Of a stretch of 7,478 bases of DNA, positions 1 to 5,867 are shown piece by piece (within the stretch, counting starts at the first letter, position 1; the number at the start of each line of letters is the position of its first letter). Source of the stretch: Gammaproteobacteria bacterium (GTDB lineage Bacteria > Pseudomonadota > Gammaproteobacteria > Xanthomonadales > Xanthomonadaceae). Made by a program: the position numbers and the translations under genes. The notes beneath the pieces are model-generated. The model was not told where the DNA came from. It saw only the letters and a list, made by a program, of their open reading frames with translations, and did not search any database. The stretch is from assembly GCA_012510865.1 (NCBI GenBank), contig JAAZHF010000300.1, positions 1 to 7,478 of the forward strand, read 5' to 3'.

Positions 1-123
1 CCTCAGGCCGACCCGGGCGCGCGCCACGGCGCGGGCATCGCGGTTGCCGCGCGCGCGCAGCACGCCGCCGGGCCACAGCTCGATGTCCGGGGTGTTGGCG
101 AGGATGGCGTCGCGGCCGCGCAT
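1..123 (-). CDS. N-terminal part of an unrecognised protein, cut by the left window edge
   Basis: An open frame runs on the minus strand from an ATG at 123-121 to the window edge, giving 41 codons with no stop. It begins MRGRDAILANTPDIELWPGG and continues Arg/Ala-rich. An in-frame TAG lies three codons before the ATG (133-135), which fixes this as the only plausible ATG. Third positions are almost all G or C, as in the clear genes nearby. There is no good Shine-Dalgarno sequence just upstream. It would be the gene after the Arc-like regulator, 80 bases downstream of it on the same strand. I do not recognise a family from the visible residues. It could be a chance open frame in GC-rich DNA, because only 41 codons are seen. 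Confidence 0.45.
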   Translation of the reverse strand, partial: MRGRDAILANTPDIELWPGGVLRARGNRDARAVARARVGLR

Positions 124-138
124 GGCACGAGGCTAACG

Positions 139-192
139 GCTGGCGCTGCCCCCCGCCAGCGCTCGGCCGGGCGGTCGCGGTCGGTGCCCGGC
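139..192. terminator. Two GC-rich stem-loops between the Arc-like gene and the partial left gene
   Basis: GCTGGCG at 139-145 pairs perfectly with CGCCAGC at 154-160 across an 8-base loop. GCCGGGC at 166-172 pairs with GCCCGGC at 186-192 across a 13-base loop. Both lie in the 80-base gap after the Arc-like gene's stop, where a minus-strand transcript could end. Neither is followed by a run of T, so a classical intrinsic terminator is not shown. Short perfect stems also arise often by chance at this base composition. Confidence 0.25.
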
Positions 193-203
193 GGGCGCGA
201 CCC

Positions 204-401
204 TCATTCCTTGCCCGCGCCGCCCCCGGTGCGGGGGCCGGACGGCAGCCGCCCGGCCTTGCGCAGCGCTTCGCGCAGCACGTACTCGATCTGGGCGTTC
301 ACGCTCCGCAGTTCGTCGTCCGCCCAGCGCTGCACCGCCGACAGCACCTCGGCGTTCACCCGCAGCGCGTAGGCCTTCTTCTCAGCCACGGCGGGATCCA
401 C
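204..401 (-). CDS. Arc-like ribbon-helix-helix DNA-binding protein
   Basis: A 65-residue protein with the layout of the Arc/MetJ ribbon-helix-helix fold. A short strand with alternating side chains (about residues 9-15, KAYALRV) would contact the DNA major groove. Helix 1 (about 17-30, [13 protein letters not shown]) and helix 2 (about 34-48, [15 protein letters not shown]) would form the intertwined dimer. A Gly/Pro/Arg-rich tail follows. Such proteins bind operators as dimers or tetramers and repress transcription. Some are antitoxins, but no toxin gene is seen beside this one in the window. The start is uncertain: GTG at 401 is used here, and a second in-frame GTG at 389 would give 61 residues. 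Neither has a clear ribosome binding site. It begins 24 bases after the SPFH gene's stop on the same strand, so it is probably co-transcribed from the promoter at 1326-1354. The family call is firm, the target unknown. Confidence 0.85.
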   Translation of the reverse strand: MDPAVAEKKAYALRVNAEVLSAVQRWADDELRSVNAQIEYVLREALRKAGRLPSGPRTGGGAGKE

Positions 402-425
402 GGCGGTTGGCGGGCGCGCCGGGCA

Positions 426-1292
426 TCAGTACAGCGATCCGGAATTCACCACCGGCTGCGCGCCGCGGTCGCTGCACAGCACCACCAGCAGGTTGCTGAC
501 CATCGCCGCCTTGCGCTCCTCGTCGAGGGCGACGACGCCGCTCTTCTCCAGCTCGGCCAGGGCCAGTTCGACCATGCCGCAGGCGCCGGCGACGATGCGG
601 GTGCGCGCCGCGACGACCGCGTTGGCCTGCTGTCGCTGCAGCATGGCGTGCGCGATCTCGGGCGCGTAGGCGAGGTGGCTGATGCGCGCCTCCAGCACGT
701 CCACGCCGGCCGAGCCCAAGCGCTCGTCCAGGTGCCGCTTGAGCTCGCTGGAGATCTCCACCGGATGGCTGCGCAGCGACATCTGGCCCTCCTCGTGCTG
801 GTCGTAGGGATAGCTGGTGGCCATCCCGCGCAGCGCCGCCTCGGACTGGATGTGGACGAAGCTTTCGTAGTCGTCGACGTTGAACACGGCCTCGGCGGAA
901 TCGACCACCTTCCAGACGATCACGGCGGCGATCTCGATCGGGCTGCCGTCGAGCTCGTTGACCTTGAGCTTCCCGCTTTCGAAGTTGCGGATGCGCAGCG
1001 ACACCTTGCGCTTGGTGAAGAAGGGATTGTTCCAGCGCAGGCCGTTCTCGTGGACGGTGCCGACGTACTTGCCGAACAGGCTGAGCACGGCGGACTGGTT
1101 GGGCTCGACCATGTACAGGCCGAGCAGGCAGAACACGGCGGCGACACCCACCGCGAGCGCGCCGGCGCGCTGCAGCGGGGCGCCGTCGCCGGCCACGGCG
1201 CGGGCGAAGGACCAGCCGCAGGCGATGGCGATCGCGAGCAGGACGAGCAGCATCGGGATGCCGGGCAGGGAGCGGACGGGGTTTTCCTTCAT
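426..1292 (-). CDS. SPFH domain (stomatin/prohibitin-like) membrane protein
   Basis: A 288-residue protein of the SPFH (stomatin/prohibitin/flotillin) superfamily, whose members form oligomeric membrane scaffolds linked to membrane quality control and proteases. Two hydrophobic segments lie at about residues 12-30 and 43-62. The SPFH domain follows, starting at [19 protein letters not shown] (62-80). The typical C-terminal part of the domain is visible at about 218-245 ([20 protein letters not shown], then GMVELAL). I chose ATG 1292 because GGAGA at 1302-1298 sits five bases upstream and the first hydrophobic segment follows directly. The frame stays open back to an ATG at 1439, but that extension would read through the promoter and looks non-coding. 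No NfeD-like partner is seen. The gene is first in a likely operon with the Arc-like regulator. The family is sure; the specific role is not known. Confidence 0.92.
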   Translation of the reverse strand: MKENPVRSLPGIPMLLVLLAIAIACGWSFARAVAGDGAPLQRAGALAVGVAAVFCLLGLYMVEPNQSAVLSLFGKYVGTVHENGLRWNNPFFTKRKVSLRIRNFESGKLKVNELDGSPIEIAAVIVWKVVDSAEAVFNVDDYESFVHIQSEAALRGMATSYPYDQHEEGQMSLRSHPVEISSELKRHLDERLGSAGVDVLEARISHLAYAPEIAHAMLQRQQANAVVAARTRIVAGACGMVELALAELEKSGVVALDEERKAAMVSNLLVVLCSDRGAQPVVNSGSLY

Positions 1293-1325
1293 GGCGGTCT
1301 CCGTGAGGCCGGGTGGCGTTCCATT

Positions 1326-1354
1326 GTGATATCGGATTGATATCAGCCTGTCAA
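1326..1354 (-). promoter_or_regulatory. Sigma70-type promoter of the SPFH gene
   Basis: Read on the minus strand, a perfect TTGACA (-35, positions 1354-1349) is followed by a 17-base spacer and TATCAC (-10, positions 1331-1326; four of six match TATAAT). Transcription would start near 1319, giving a leader of about 27 bases that contains the GGAGA ribosome binding site of the SPFH gene. Spacing and order are optimal, and the stretch is distinctly AT-richer than its surroundings. Activity is inferred. Confidence 0.7.
1327..1345. promoter_or_regulatory. Candidate operator: perfect 7+7 bp palindrome in the SPFH promoter
   Basis: TGATATC (1327-1333), five bases, then GATATCA (1339-1345) form a perfect inverted repeat. 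The same bases also give two direct copies of TGATATC (1327-1333 and 1338-1344) exactly 11 bp apart, one helical turn. The site covers most of the -10 element and runs through the spacer, where a bound protein would block RNA polymerase. Ribbon-helix-helix repressors such as Arc and MetJ typically use sub-sites about one turn or slightly less apart, and one such protein is encoded in this operon. That the two are linked is inference. Confidence 0.5.
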
Positions 1355-1441
1355 GCCGCCCGGAAGGGCCGGACGCCTGCGGGGGCGGGCAGGGCCAGCG
1401 CCTGCGATCATGTGCCATTCCATCCTCCGGAGCCCCCATCG

Positions 1442-1876
1442 ATGAAAGGCCGCGACGGCTACGCCGTGTTCTTCTTCCCCCAGGCGATCGAAGCGCTCGG
1501 CGACGCCATCAAGCCCTACATCCAGGACAGTCCCGTGGTCGGCCCGCACGTGCCCTGCGACGAGATCGACACCGGCGGCGCGCTGATCGAGCTGACGATG
1601 AACGGCCGCATGCCCACCGGCGAGGACGTGACGCTGGAGCTGATGGTCCCGACCTCGATGGTGCGGATGATCGTGTCGCGCCAGAGCGGCGGCATGTTCG
1701 GTTTCGGGCCGCGCAGCCACGAGGCGCAGGCGCCCGGGCAGGCGCTGCCGACGATCGGTGCGGCGGCGCCGCCCGCCGAAGCCCCTGCGCTGGCCGTGCC
1801 CGACAGCAGCCGGGCCGGGTCGCCGGCGGTCGAGGCCGCGCCCGAGGGCGACACCGCGGCCAAGCCGGCCCCCTGA
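1442..1876 (+). CDS. Unrecognised 144-residue protein with a Pro/Ala-rich tail
   Basis: I do not recognise this family. The start is ATG 1442, with GGAG at 1429-1432 nine bases upstream. The frame is open further back, but that part has no ribosome binding site and overlaps the SPFH promoter. Residues 1-90 look folded and well mixed: MKGRDGYAVFFFPQAIEALG, a segment rich in acidic and hydrophobic residues (EDVTLELMVPTSMVRMIVSR, 61-80), then GGMFGFGPR. Residues 92-144 are Ala/Pro/Glu-rich, low-complexity and probably disordered. There is no signal peptide or membrane segment, so it is probably cytoplasmic. One cysteine is present (39). It is divergent from the SPFH gene, with 149 bases between the two starts, so the palindrome at 1327-1345 could also affect it. 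A weak extended -10 (TGCGATCAT, 1403-1411) is the only promoter hint. Third-position GC supports coding. Confidence 0.75.
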   Translation: MKGRDGYAVFFFPQAIEALGDAIKPYIQDSPVVGPHVPCDEIDTGGALIELTMNGRMPTGEDVTLELMVPTSMVRMIVSRQSGGMFGFGPRSHEAQAPGQALPTIGAAAPPAEAPALAVPDSSRAGSPAVEAAPEGDTAAKPAP

Positions 1877-1884
1877 GACCGGTT

Positions 1885-1901
1885 CCGCCGCGCACCGGCG
1901 G
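1885..1901. terminator. Stem-loop between convergent genes, possible bidirectional terminator
   Basis: CCGCCG (1885-1890) pairs perfectly with CGGCGG (1896-1901) over a five-base loop. It lies in the 36-base gap between the stop of the 144-residue protein (1876) and the stop of the phosphatase-family lipoprotein (1913, opposite strand). The position suits a terminator acting in both directions. No T-run follows on either strand, so it may instead only stabilise transcript ends or be chance. Confidence 0.35.
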
Positions 1902-1912
1902 GCGGGCGCGCC

Positions 1913-3142
1913 TCAGTCGGCGAGGTCGACCCAGACCAGGCGGTGGTCGCTGCCGTCGACGAGACCGGCGTGCTCCTCGCCGGGCGCGGGCCAGAACACG
2001 CCGGACGCGAGCGCGCGGAATCCGGCCGACGGCAGGACGTAGTCCAGGCGCAGTGGTCCGGTCCTCGGCCCGAAGTCACCGGTTGCGTGGGACGGGTCGC
2101 CGCGCCTGCCGGGCCGCTCCGCGCCGGCGGCATGCGCCGCGCCCGCGCTGCGCGGGGCCGGCATCCGAAGCACGCGGGGATGCGCGAGGAGGCCGAGGAT
2201 GGCGTCGTGGCGACCGTCGCCGTCCACCGGATCGTTGTTGAGGTCGCCCAGGATCACGACGCGCGCGTCCGTCCCGAGTCCGCCGCAGCGGCCGGCGTCG
2301 TCGCAGAGCCAAGGCGCGTCGCCGCCGTCGATGTACTCGGTCCAGAGGCGGATCTCGTCGTGGTTGCGCGCGCCGTTGCGGTCCTCGGGGCCATCGAACA
2401 CCGGCGGGGTCGGGTGCGAGGCACGGCCGTGCACGGTGCCCAGCGGGGTGTGCACGGGCACGTCCCAGTGCGATTTCGACGACAGCCGCAGCTGCGCCCA
2501 GGTCGCGTCGTCGTGCCAGGGCGCCCCGGTCGCCGGGTCGATCGGGCGCGCGGCGCCGGGCAATGCGTTCCAGGCAAGGAGCTGGAAGGTGCGAGCCGAC
2601 GCCGCGTCGATCGGGTGCATCGACAGCAGCAGCATCCCGTACTGGCCGGGGTGCAGGCCGTAGCCCCAGGCGTCGTTCCCGCGCGAGCGCGCGGCGGCCG
2701 CGTCTTCACCGGCAACCGGCGTCGCCGCGGCGACGTGGCCGCTGCGGTCGAGGTCCAGGCCGCTGGGCACGCCGGTGTTCACCGGCGCCATGTAGCGGTA
2801 GGGATAGCGCAGCGGCCTGCCGCCGGCCTGCGGGACTTCGAGGTAGAGGCGCTGGAAGGCATCGGCGGCGCGTCCGGACGGGGCGTGGTCGAACTCGTTC
2901 AGGAGCACCACGTCCGGGCGCACCTGCTGCAGCACCGCGGCCACCTTGCGTGCGCCGTCGTCGCCGGCTTCGAGCCGCCGCAGCAGGCCGCCGGCCTGGT
3001 CGGAATAGAGGGACGCGTTGTAGCTGGCGACGCGGAGGGTCGTGGTCATTGCCTGGCCGGGATCGCCGTGGACGTTGACGCGCACGCAGGCGGCCAGGGC
3101 GATGGCGGCCAGCGCGGACGCGACGGGGAGGCGCGGGCTCAT
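1913..3142 (-). CDS. Predicted lipoprotein of the endonuclease/exonuclease/phosphatase superfamily
   Basis: A 409-residue protein of the EEP superfamily (DNase I/exonuclease III fold), metal-dependent enzymes that cut phosphodiester or phosphomonoester bonds in nucleic acids, lipids or inositol phosphates. Catalytic motifs appear in the usual order: Asn42 in ASYN, Glu83 in LLNEFD, Asp300 and Asn302 in LGDLNNDP, Asp367 in RLDYVLP, and Asp399-His400 in GSDHRLVW. The N-terminus is a lipoprotein signal with lipobox LAAC (16-19). Position +2 is Val, so outer-membrane sorting is likely. The centre carries [20 protein letters not shown] (243-262), typical of a secreted EEP subgroup of unproven substrate. 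A Gly/Ala/Arg-rich insert lies at about 328-358. The start ATG (3142-3140) overlaps the bpt stop as ATGA, and no strong Shine-Dalgarno is seen, so translation is probably coupled to bpt. A start at Met32 would remove the lipoprotein signal and is less likely. Export argues against a DNA-repair role. Confidence 0.88.
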   Translation of the reverse strand: MSPRLPVASALAAIALAACVRVNVHGDPGQAMTTTLRVASYNASLYSDQAGGLLRRLEAGDDGARKVAAVLQQVRPDVVLLNEFDHAPSGRAADAFQRLYLEVPQAGGRPLRYPYRYMAPVNTGVPSGLDLDRSGHVAAATPVAGEDAAAARSRGNDAWGYGLHPGQYGMLLLSMHPIDAASARTFQLLAWNALPGAARPIDPATGAPWHDDATWAQLRLSSKSHWDVPVHTPLGTVHGRASHPTPPVFDGPEDRNGARNHDEIRLWTEYIDGGDAPWLCDDAGRCGGLGTDARVVILGDLNNDPVDGDGRHDAILGLLAHPRVLRMPAPRSAGAAHAAGAERPGRRGDPSHATGDFGPRTGPLRLDYVLPSAGFRALASGVFWPAPGEEHAGLVDGSDHRLVWVDLAD

Positions 3143-3861
3143 GCGGCACCGCTGCGCGGCAGCGGCCGCCAGCCGCGGCCGTCGAACTGCTCGAGGGGTT
3201 GGAACCTGCGCTTGTAGTCCATCTTCGCGTGTCCTTGGATCCAGTAGCCGAGATAGAGGTGGCGGCGGCCCTCCCGGCGGGCCCAGTCGATCTGGTGGAG
3301 GATCGAGAGCGTGCCGAGCCCGCGCGCCGATTCGTCGGGATCGTAGAAGGTGTAGACCGCCGAGAGCGCATCCTCCACCAGGTCGGTGACCGCCACCGCG
3401 AGCAGTCGCCCGCCGGCGCGCAGCTCCAGGAAGCGCCCCTGCGACCAGGTGCCCACCAGGAACTGCGCGAATTCGGCCTTGCCGTGCCCGTCCATGCCGC
3501 CGCCCGGGTGGCGGCCCGTGAGGTAGCGTCGGTAGAGCTCGAAGCGCTCGGCGCTTTCCCCCGCGGGCAGGATCCGCGCCTGCACGTCGGCATTGCGCGC
3601 GAGGCAGCGGCGCTGGCTGCGGTCGGGGCGGAAGCCGGCGACCGGGAGCCGGACCGGCACGCAGGCCCGGCAGCCCTGGCAGCGCGGCCGGTAGACGAGG
3701 TCGCCGGAGCGTCGGAAGCCCCAGGCCAGTGCGCGCGGATAGGCGTCGGCAAGGCGCGGGTCGGCCGGGTCCAGGACGAGGTCGTGGGCGGTGCGGTCGG
3801 GCCAGTAGCCGCAGGGATGGCCCGCGGTCTGGAACAGGCGCAGCGGCGGGCCCTCAGCCAT
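3139..3861 (-). CDS. bpt: Aspartate/glutamate leucyltransferase (leucyl-tRNA--protein transferase)
   Basis: A 240-residue homologue of Bpt, usually annotated as arginyltransferase or Ate-like. Bpt transfers leucine from Leu-tRNA to proteins with N-terminal Asp or Glu. In the bacterial N-degron pathway this marks them for ClpS recognition and degradation by ClpAP in the cytoplasm. Family landmarks are the N-terminal [18 protein letters not shown] (15-32), the cysteine cluster [18 protein letters not shown] (57-74; Cys61, 64, 67), [11 protein letters not shown] (181-191) and the conserved C-terminal [19 protein letters not shown] (202-220). Length matches the family. The start is ATG 3861, directly before the conserved N-terminus; there is no clear Shine-Dalgarno sequence. 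It is first of a pair with the EEP lipoprotein and is divergent from the EF-hand gene across 181 bases. I cannot tell Bpt from bacterial Ate specificity by sequence alone, but proteobacterial members of this length are normally Bpt. Confidence 0.93.
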   Translation of the reverse strand: MAEGPPLRLFQTAGHPCGYWPDRTAHDLVLDPADPRLADAYPRALAWGFRRSGDLVYRPRCQGCRACVPVRLPVAGFRPDRSQRRCLARNADVQARILPAGESAERFELYRRYLTGRHPGGGMDGHGKAEFAQFLVGTWSQGRFLELRAGGRLLAVAVTDLVEDALSAVYTFYDPDESARGLGTLSILHQIDWARREGRRHLYLGYWIQGHAKMDYKRRFQPLEQFDGRGWRPLPRSGAA

Positions 3862-4008
3862 GGCAGGCGCGCCGGGCGCGCGCGGGGACGAGGCGGTTCA
3901 TGCGCTCAGGATTCTGCGCCCGTGCGTGGCGCCGCCGGCCTGCTACCGGCTGAACGCCCCCTGCGGCAGGTCAACCCGCGCCGGCCCGGGCCGTTCAAGG
4001 GACCATCT

Positions 4009-4023
4009 GCAGCATCCTGCTGC
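4009..4023 (+). other. Small hairpin just upstream of the EF-hand gene's ribosome binding site
   Basis: GCAGCA (4009-4014) and TGCTGC (4018-4023) are perfect complements around a three-base loop, ending seven bases before the GAGGAGA ribosome binding site (4031-4037). It could form in the 5' leader of the EF-hand transcript. The rest of the 3862-4042 gap between the divergent bpt and EF-hand genes shows no convincing -35/-10 pair on either strand. A regulatory role is speculative. Confidence 0.2.
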
Positions 4024-4042
4024 CCGCACCGAGGAGATCCGC

Positions 4043-4636
4043 ATGAAGCTCGCCCCCCTGTCCTTCGCCATCGCACTGGCCGTAGCGTCCCTCGGCATCC
4101 CGGGCCTCGCGCTGGCACAGCCTGCGACGGACGCCCCGACCGCCACGGCCGACGCGACCCGGACCGCGCCGTCCGAACGCCCGCGGCACCACCGGCGCCA
4201 CGCCTTCCACCGCGGCCACGATCTGCACCACGGCATTGCGCGCATGGACGCCGACGGCGACGGTCGCGTCAGCCGCGCCGAGTTCGACGCCGCGCGCACC
4301 GGGCGCGAGGCGGCCCGCCAGGCCCGCGGTGGAAAGGAGCCCGGTGCGCGCCGGGAAGCCGCGACCTTCGACGCCATCGACGCCAATGGCGACGGCCATC
4401 TCGTTCGCAGCGAGGTGCTGGCGCACCGCGAGCAGAGGCTGCGGGAAATGCGCGAGCGCCGCGAGCAGCGCATGGCGGACGCGTTCGCCGCAGCCGACCT
4501 CAACGGCGATGGCCGCCTCAGCCGCGTCGAGGTGGACGAAAAGATGCCGCGCCTGTCCGCACGCTTCGCGTGGATGGACGACGACCGCGACGGCTTCCTC
4601 GACCTCGCCGAGCTCCGGGCGGGCAGGCCGCGCTAG
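4043..4636 (+). CDS. Secreted four-EF-hand calcium-binding protein
   Basis: A 197-residue exported protein predicted to bind calcium. The start is ATG 4043, five bases after a strong ribosome binding site GAGGAGA (4031-4037). A Sec signal peptide follows (residues 1-25, cut at ALA/Q), which rules out the longer upstream frame. Four EF-hand loops with the standard spacing are visible. They are 69-80 (DADGDGRVSRAE), 113-124 (DANGDGHLVRSE), 152-163 (DLNGDGRLSRVE) and 179-190 (DDDRDGFLDLAE). All have Asp at position 1, Asp or Asn at 3, Asp at 5, Gly at 6 and Glu at 12. Loops 1-2 and 3-4 could pair, although the linker between the first two (about 81-112) is long and Arg-rich. Between the signal and loop 1 is a His/Arg-rich segment (47-63), which might bind another metal. 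An Arg/Glu-rich helix (126-146) separates the halves. Probably periplasmic; its partner is unknown. Its TAG stop overlaps the stop of the convergent sigma gene. Confidence 0.9.
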   Translation: MKLAPLSFAIALAVASLGIPGLALAQPATDAPTATADATRTAPSERPRHHRRHAFHRGHDLHHGIARMDADGDGRVSRAEFDAARTGREAARQARGGKEPGARREAATFDAIDANGDGHLVRSEVLAHREQRLREMRERREQRMADAFAAADLNGDGRLSRVEVDEKMPRLSARFAWMDDDRDGFLDLAELRAGRPR

Positions 4637-5766
4637 GTCCTGAGGAACACCAGGACCAGCCCGCCGATCACCGCGATGTTGCTGATGGCCACGCCGCTGC
4701 TGCCGAAGGTGAGGCGGTACAGCAGCTGCCGGGAGCGCGCGCCGTCCGGATTGCGGATGGCGTCCCTGCGCAGCAGCGGATGCATCGTGTGCGCCAGGGG
4801 CCCGAGCAGCTGGTAGTTCGCGATCGCGATGGCGGCGAGGGCGAGCGCGTAGGTCGGCACCATCGACTCGAAGACGAAGAGCGAGGCCATCACCAGGCCG
4901 ATCGCCAGCAGGGTCGTCCACAGGTAGGTGTGGTACACGCGCAGGATGTCGAGGCGTTCGGCCTCGTCGTCCGCGTAGGCGACCAGCATCCTGCGGCCCA
5001 GCCACGCGGTCAGCAGCCCCGCGAGCAGCCCGCCGCCGAGCGCTCCAGCGGTGCCGAGCAGGCCCCGCCCGAACACGCTGCCGATGACGCTGCCGCCGAC
5101 CTTGGCGAAGCCCGCCGCGGCCGCCGGCCGGGAGACGCCGAGCATCGCGGTGACGCCGACCGCGAACGCGGTTCCCGGCGCGGTGGAGCGCGCGAAGTCG
5201 CCGAAGCGCGACAGCAGGTCCGAGTGCAGGGTCTTGCGCGCCCGCGACAGGCGCTTGCGCACGGCGGCGTCGGACAGGCCGAGGAGCTCGGCCACCTGGC
5301 GGGAATTCTGGCCCTCGCGGTAGTACAGCAGGAGCACCTCGCGGCTGTCCTCGGGCAGTTCGGAGATCAGCTCGGCGGCCATCCGCTCGCGTTCGGCGTC
5401 GATCAGCTGCTCTTCCGGCAGCAGCGACGGGTCGGCGGCATGGCTGATCGCGATCTCGGCCGCCTCGCCGCCGACGGCTCGGTTGCGGTGGCGGCGCAGG
5501 TGGTCGTAGGCCAGGTTGCGGGTGATCTGGCGCAGCCAGGGCAGGAAACTCGACGGGTTCTGCAGTCGCTTGAGGTTCTGCCAGGCGGAGAGGAAGGCCT
5601 CCTGCGCGATGTCCTCGCTCGCGGTCGGATCGCGGGTGATGGCCAGCGCCACCGTGGTCACGACGTTCTGGCTGGCGACGATGATGCGGGTGTAGGCCTG
5701 CTCGCAGCCGCCGGCGGCCGCGGGCAGCTCGCGGTGGATGAGGGCGTCGATGGCGCTGGTGGACAT
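4633..5766 (-). CDS. ECF-type RNA polymerase sigma factor with a multi-pass membrane C-terminus
   Basis: A 377-residue protein, roughly twice the usual ECF sigma length. Region sigma-2 spans about 23-93 (TRDPTASEDIAQEAF, LPWLRQITRNLAYDHLRRHR), which binds core polymerase and the -10 element. Region sigma-4 spans about 129-183, ending in the helix-turn-helix VAELLGLSDAAVRKRLSRAR (158-177), which reads the -35. The extra part (about 195-377) has strong hydrophobic segments near 234-256, 281-300, 304-322 and 356-375, and a weaker one at 198-211. The sigma domain would therefore be tied to the inner membrane. No separate anti-sigma gene is adjacent, so the C-terminus may act as a built-in sensor or anti-sigma; that is inference. 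The start is ATG 5766, with AGCAGG (5776-5771) four bases upstream. It lies 101 bases after the DUF2007 gene, so it may be in that operon or have its own promoter; I see no convincing one. Confidence 0.9.
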   Translation of the reverse strand: MSTSAIDALIHRELPAAAGGCEQAYTRIIVASQNVVTTVALAITRDPTASEDIAQEAFLSAWQNLKRLQNPSSFLPWLRQITRNLAYDHLRRHRNRAVGGEAAEIAISHAADPSLLPEEQLIDAERERMAAELISELPEDSREVLLLYYREGQNSRQVAELLGLSDAAVRKRLSRARKTLHSDLLSRFGDFARSTAPGTAFAVGVTAMLGVSRPAAAAGFAKVGGSVIGSVFGRGLLGTAGALGGGLLAGLLTAWLGRRMLVAYADDEAERLDILRVYHTYLWTTLLAIGLVMASLFVFESMVPTYALALAAIAIANYQLLGPLAHTMHPLLRRDAIRNPDGARSRQLLYRLTFGSSGVAISNIAVIGGLVLVFLRT

Positions 5767-5867
5767 GGAACCTGCTCGGGTTGCGGGCGCCGGGCGGGCG
5801 CCATGCTACCGGGACGTCCGGGCGCGCGGAACGTGACCGATGGGGGAGGAGGGAGCCGGGGCCCCGC

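Noticed and set aside
204..401. Toxin-antitoxin module
   Set aside because: The Arc-like protein resembles some antitoxins, but no toxin-sized partner is adjacent. The neighbour upstream is an SPFH protein, and the partial gene downstream is 80 bases away and unrecognised.
1293..1439. N-terminal extension of the SPFH protein to an upstream ATG at 1439
   Set aside because: The extension would read through the -35/-10 promoter, is not SPFH-like, and lacks a ribosome binding site. ATG 1292 has GGAGA at ideal spacing followed by a membrane helix.
1943..3217. A 424-codon plus-strand open frame opposite the phosphatase-family lipoprotein
   Set aside because: It is the mirror of a gene with complete catalytic motifs, and its own translation has no recognisable domain.
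3860..4042. Upstream extension of the EF-hand protein from an ATG at 3860
   Set aside because: It would bury the Sec signal peptide inside the protein. The strong GAGGAGA before ATG 4043 decides the start.
5856..5865. CGGGGCCCCG palindrome after the DUF2007 gene as a terminator
   Set aside because: It has no loop, no T-run and only 10 bp. Such GC palindromes are expected by chance here.
5767..5867. ECF-type GGAAC promoter motif near 5828
   Set aside because: GGAAC occurs on the plus strand, pointing away from the sigma gene, and no plus-strand gene follows it. No matching -10 is evident.
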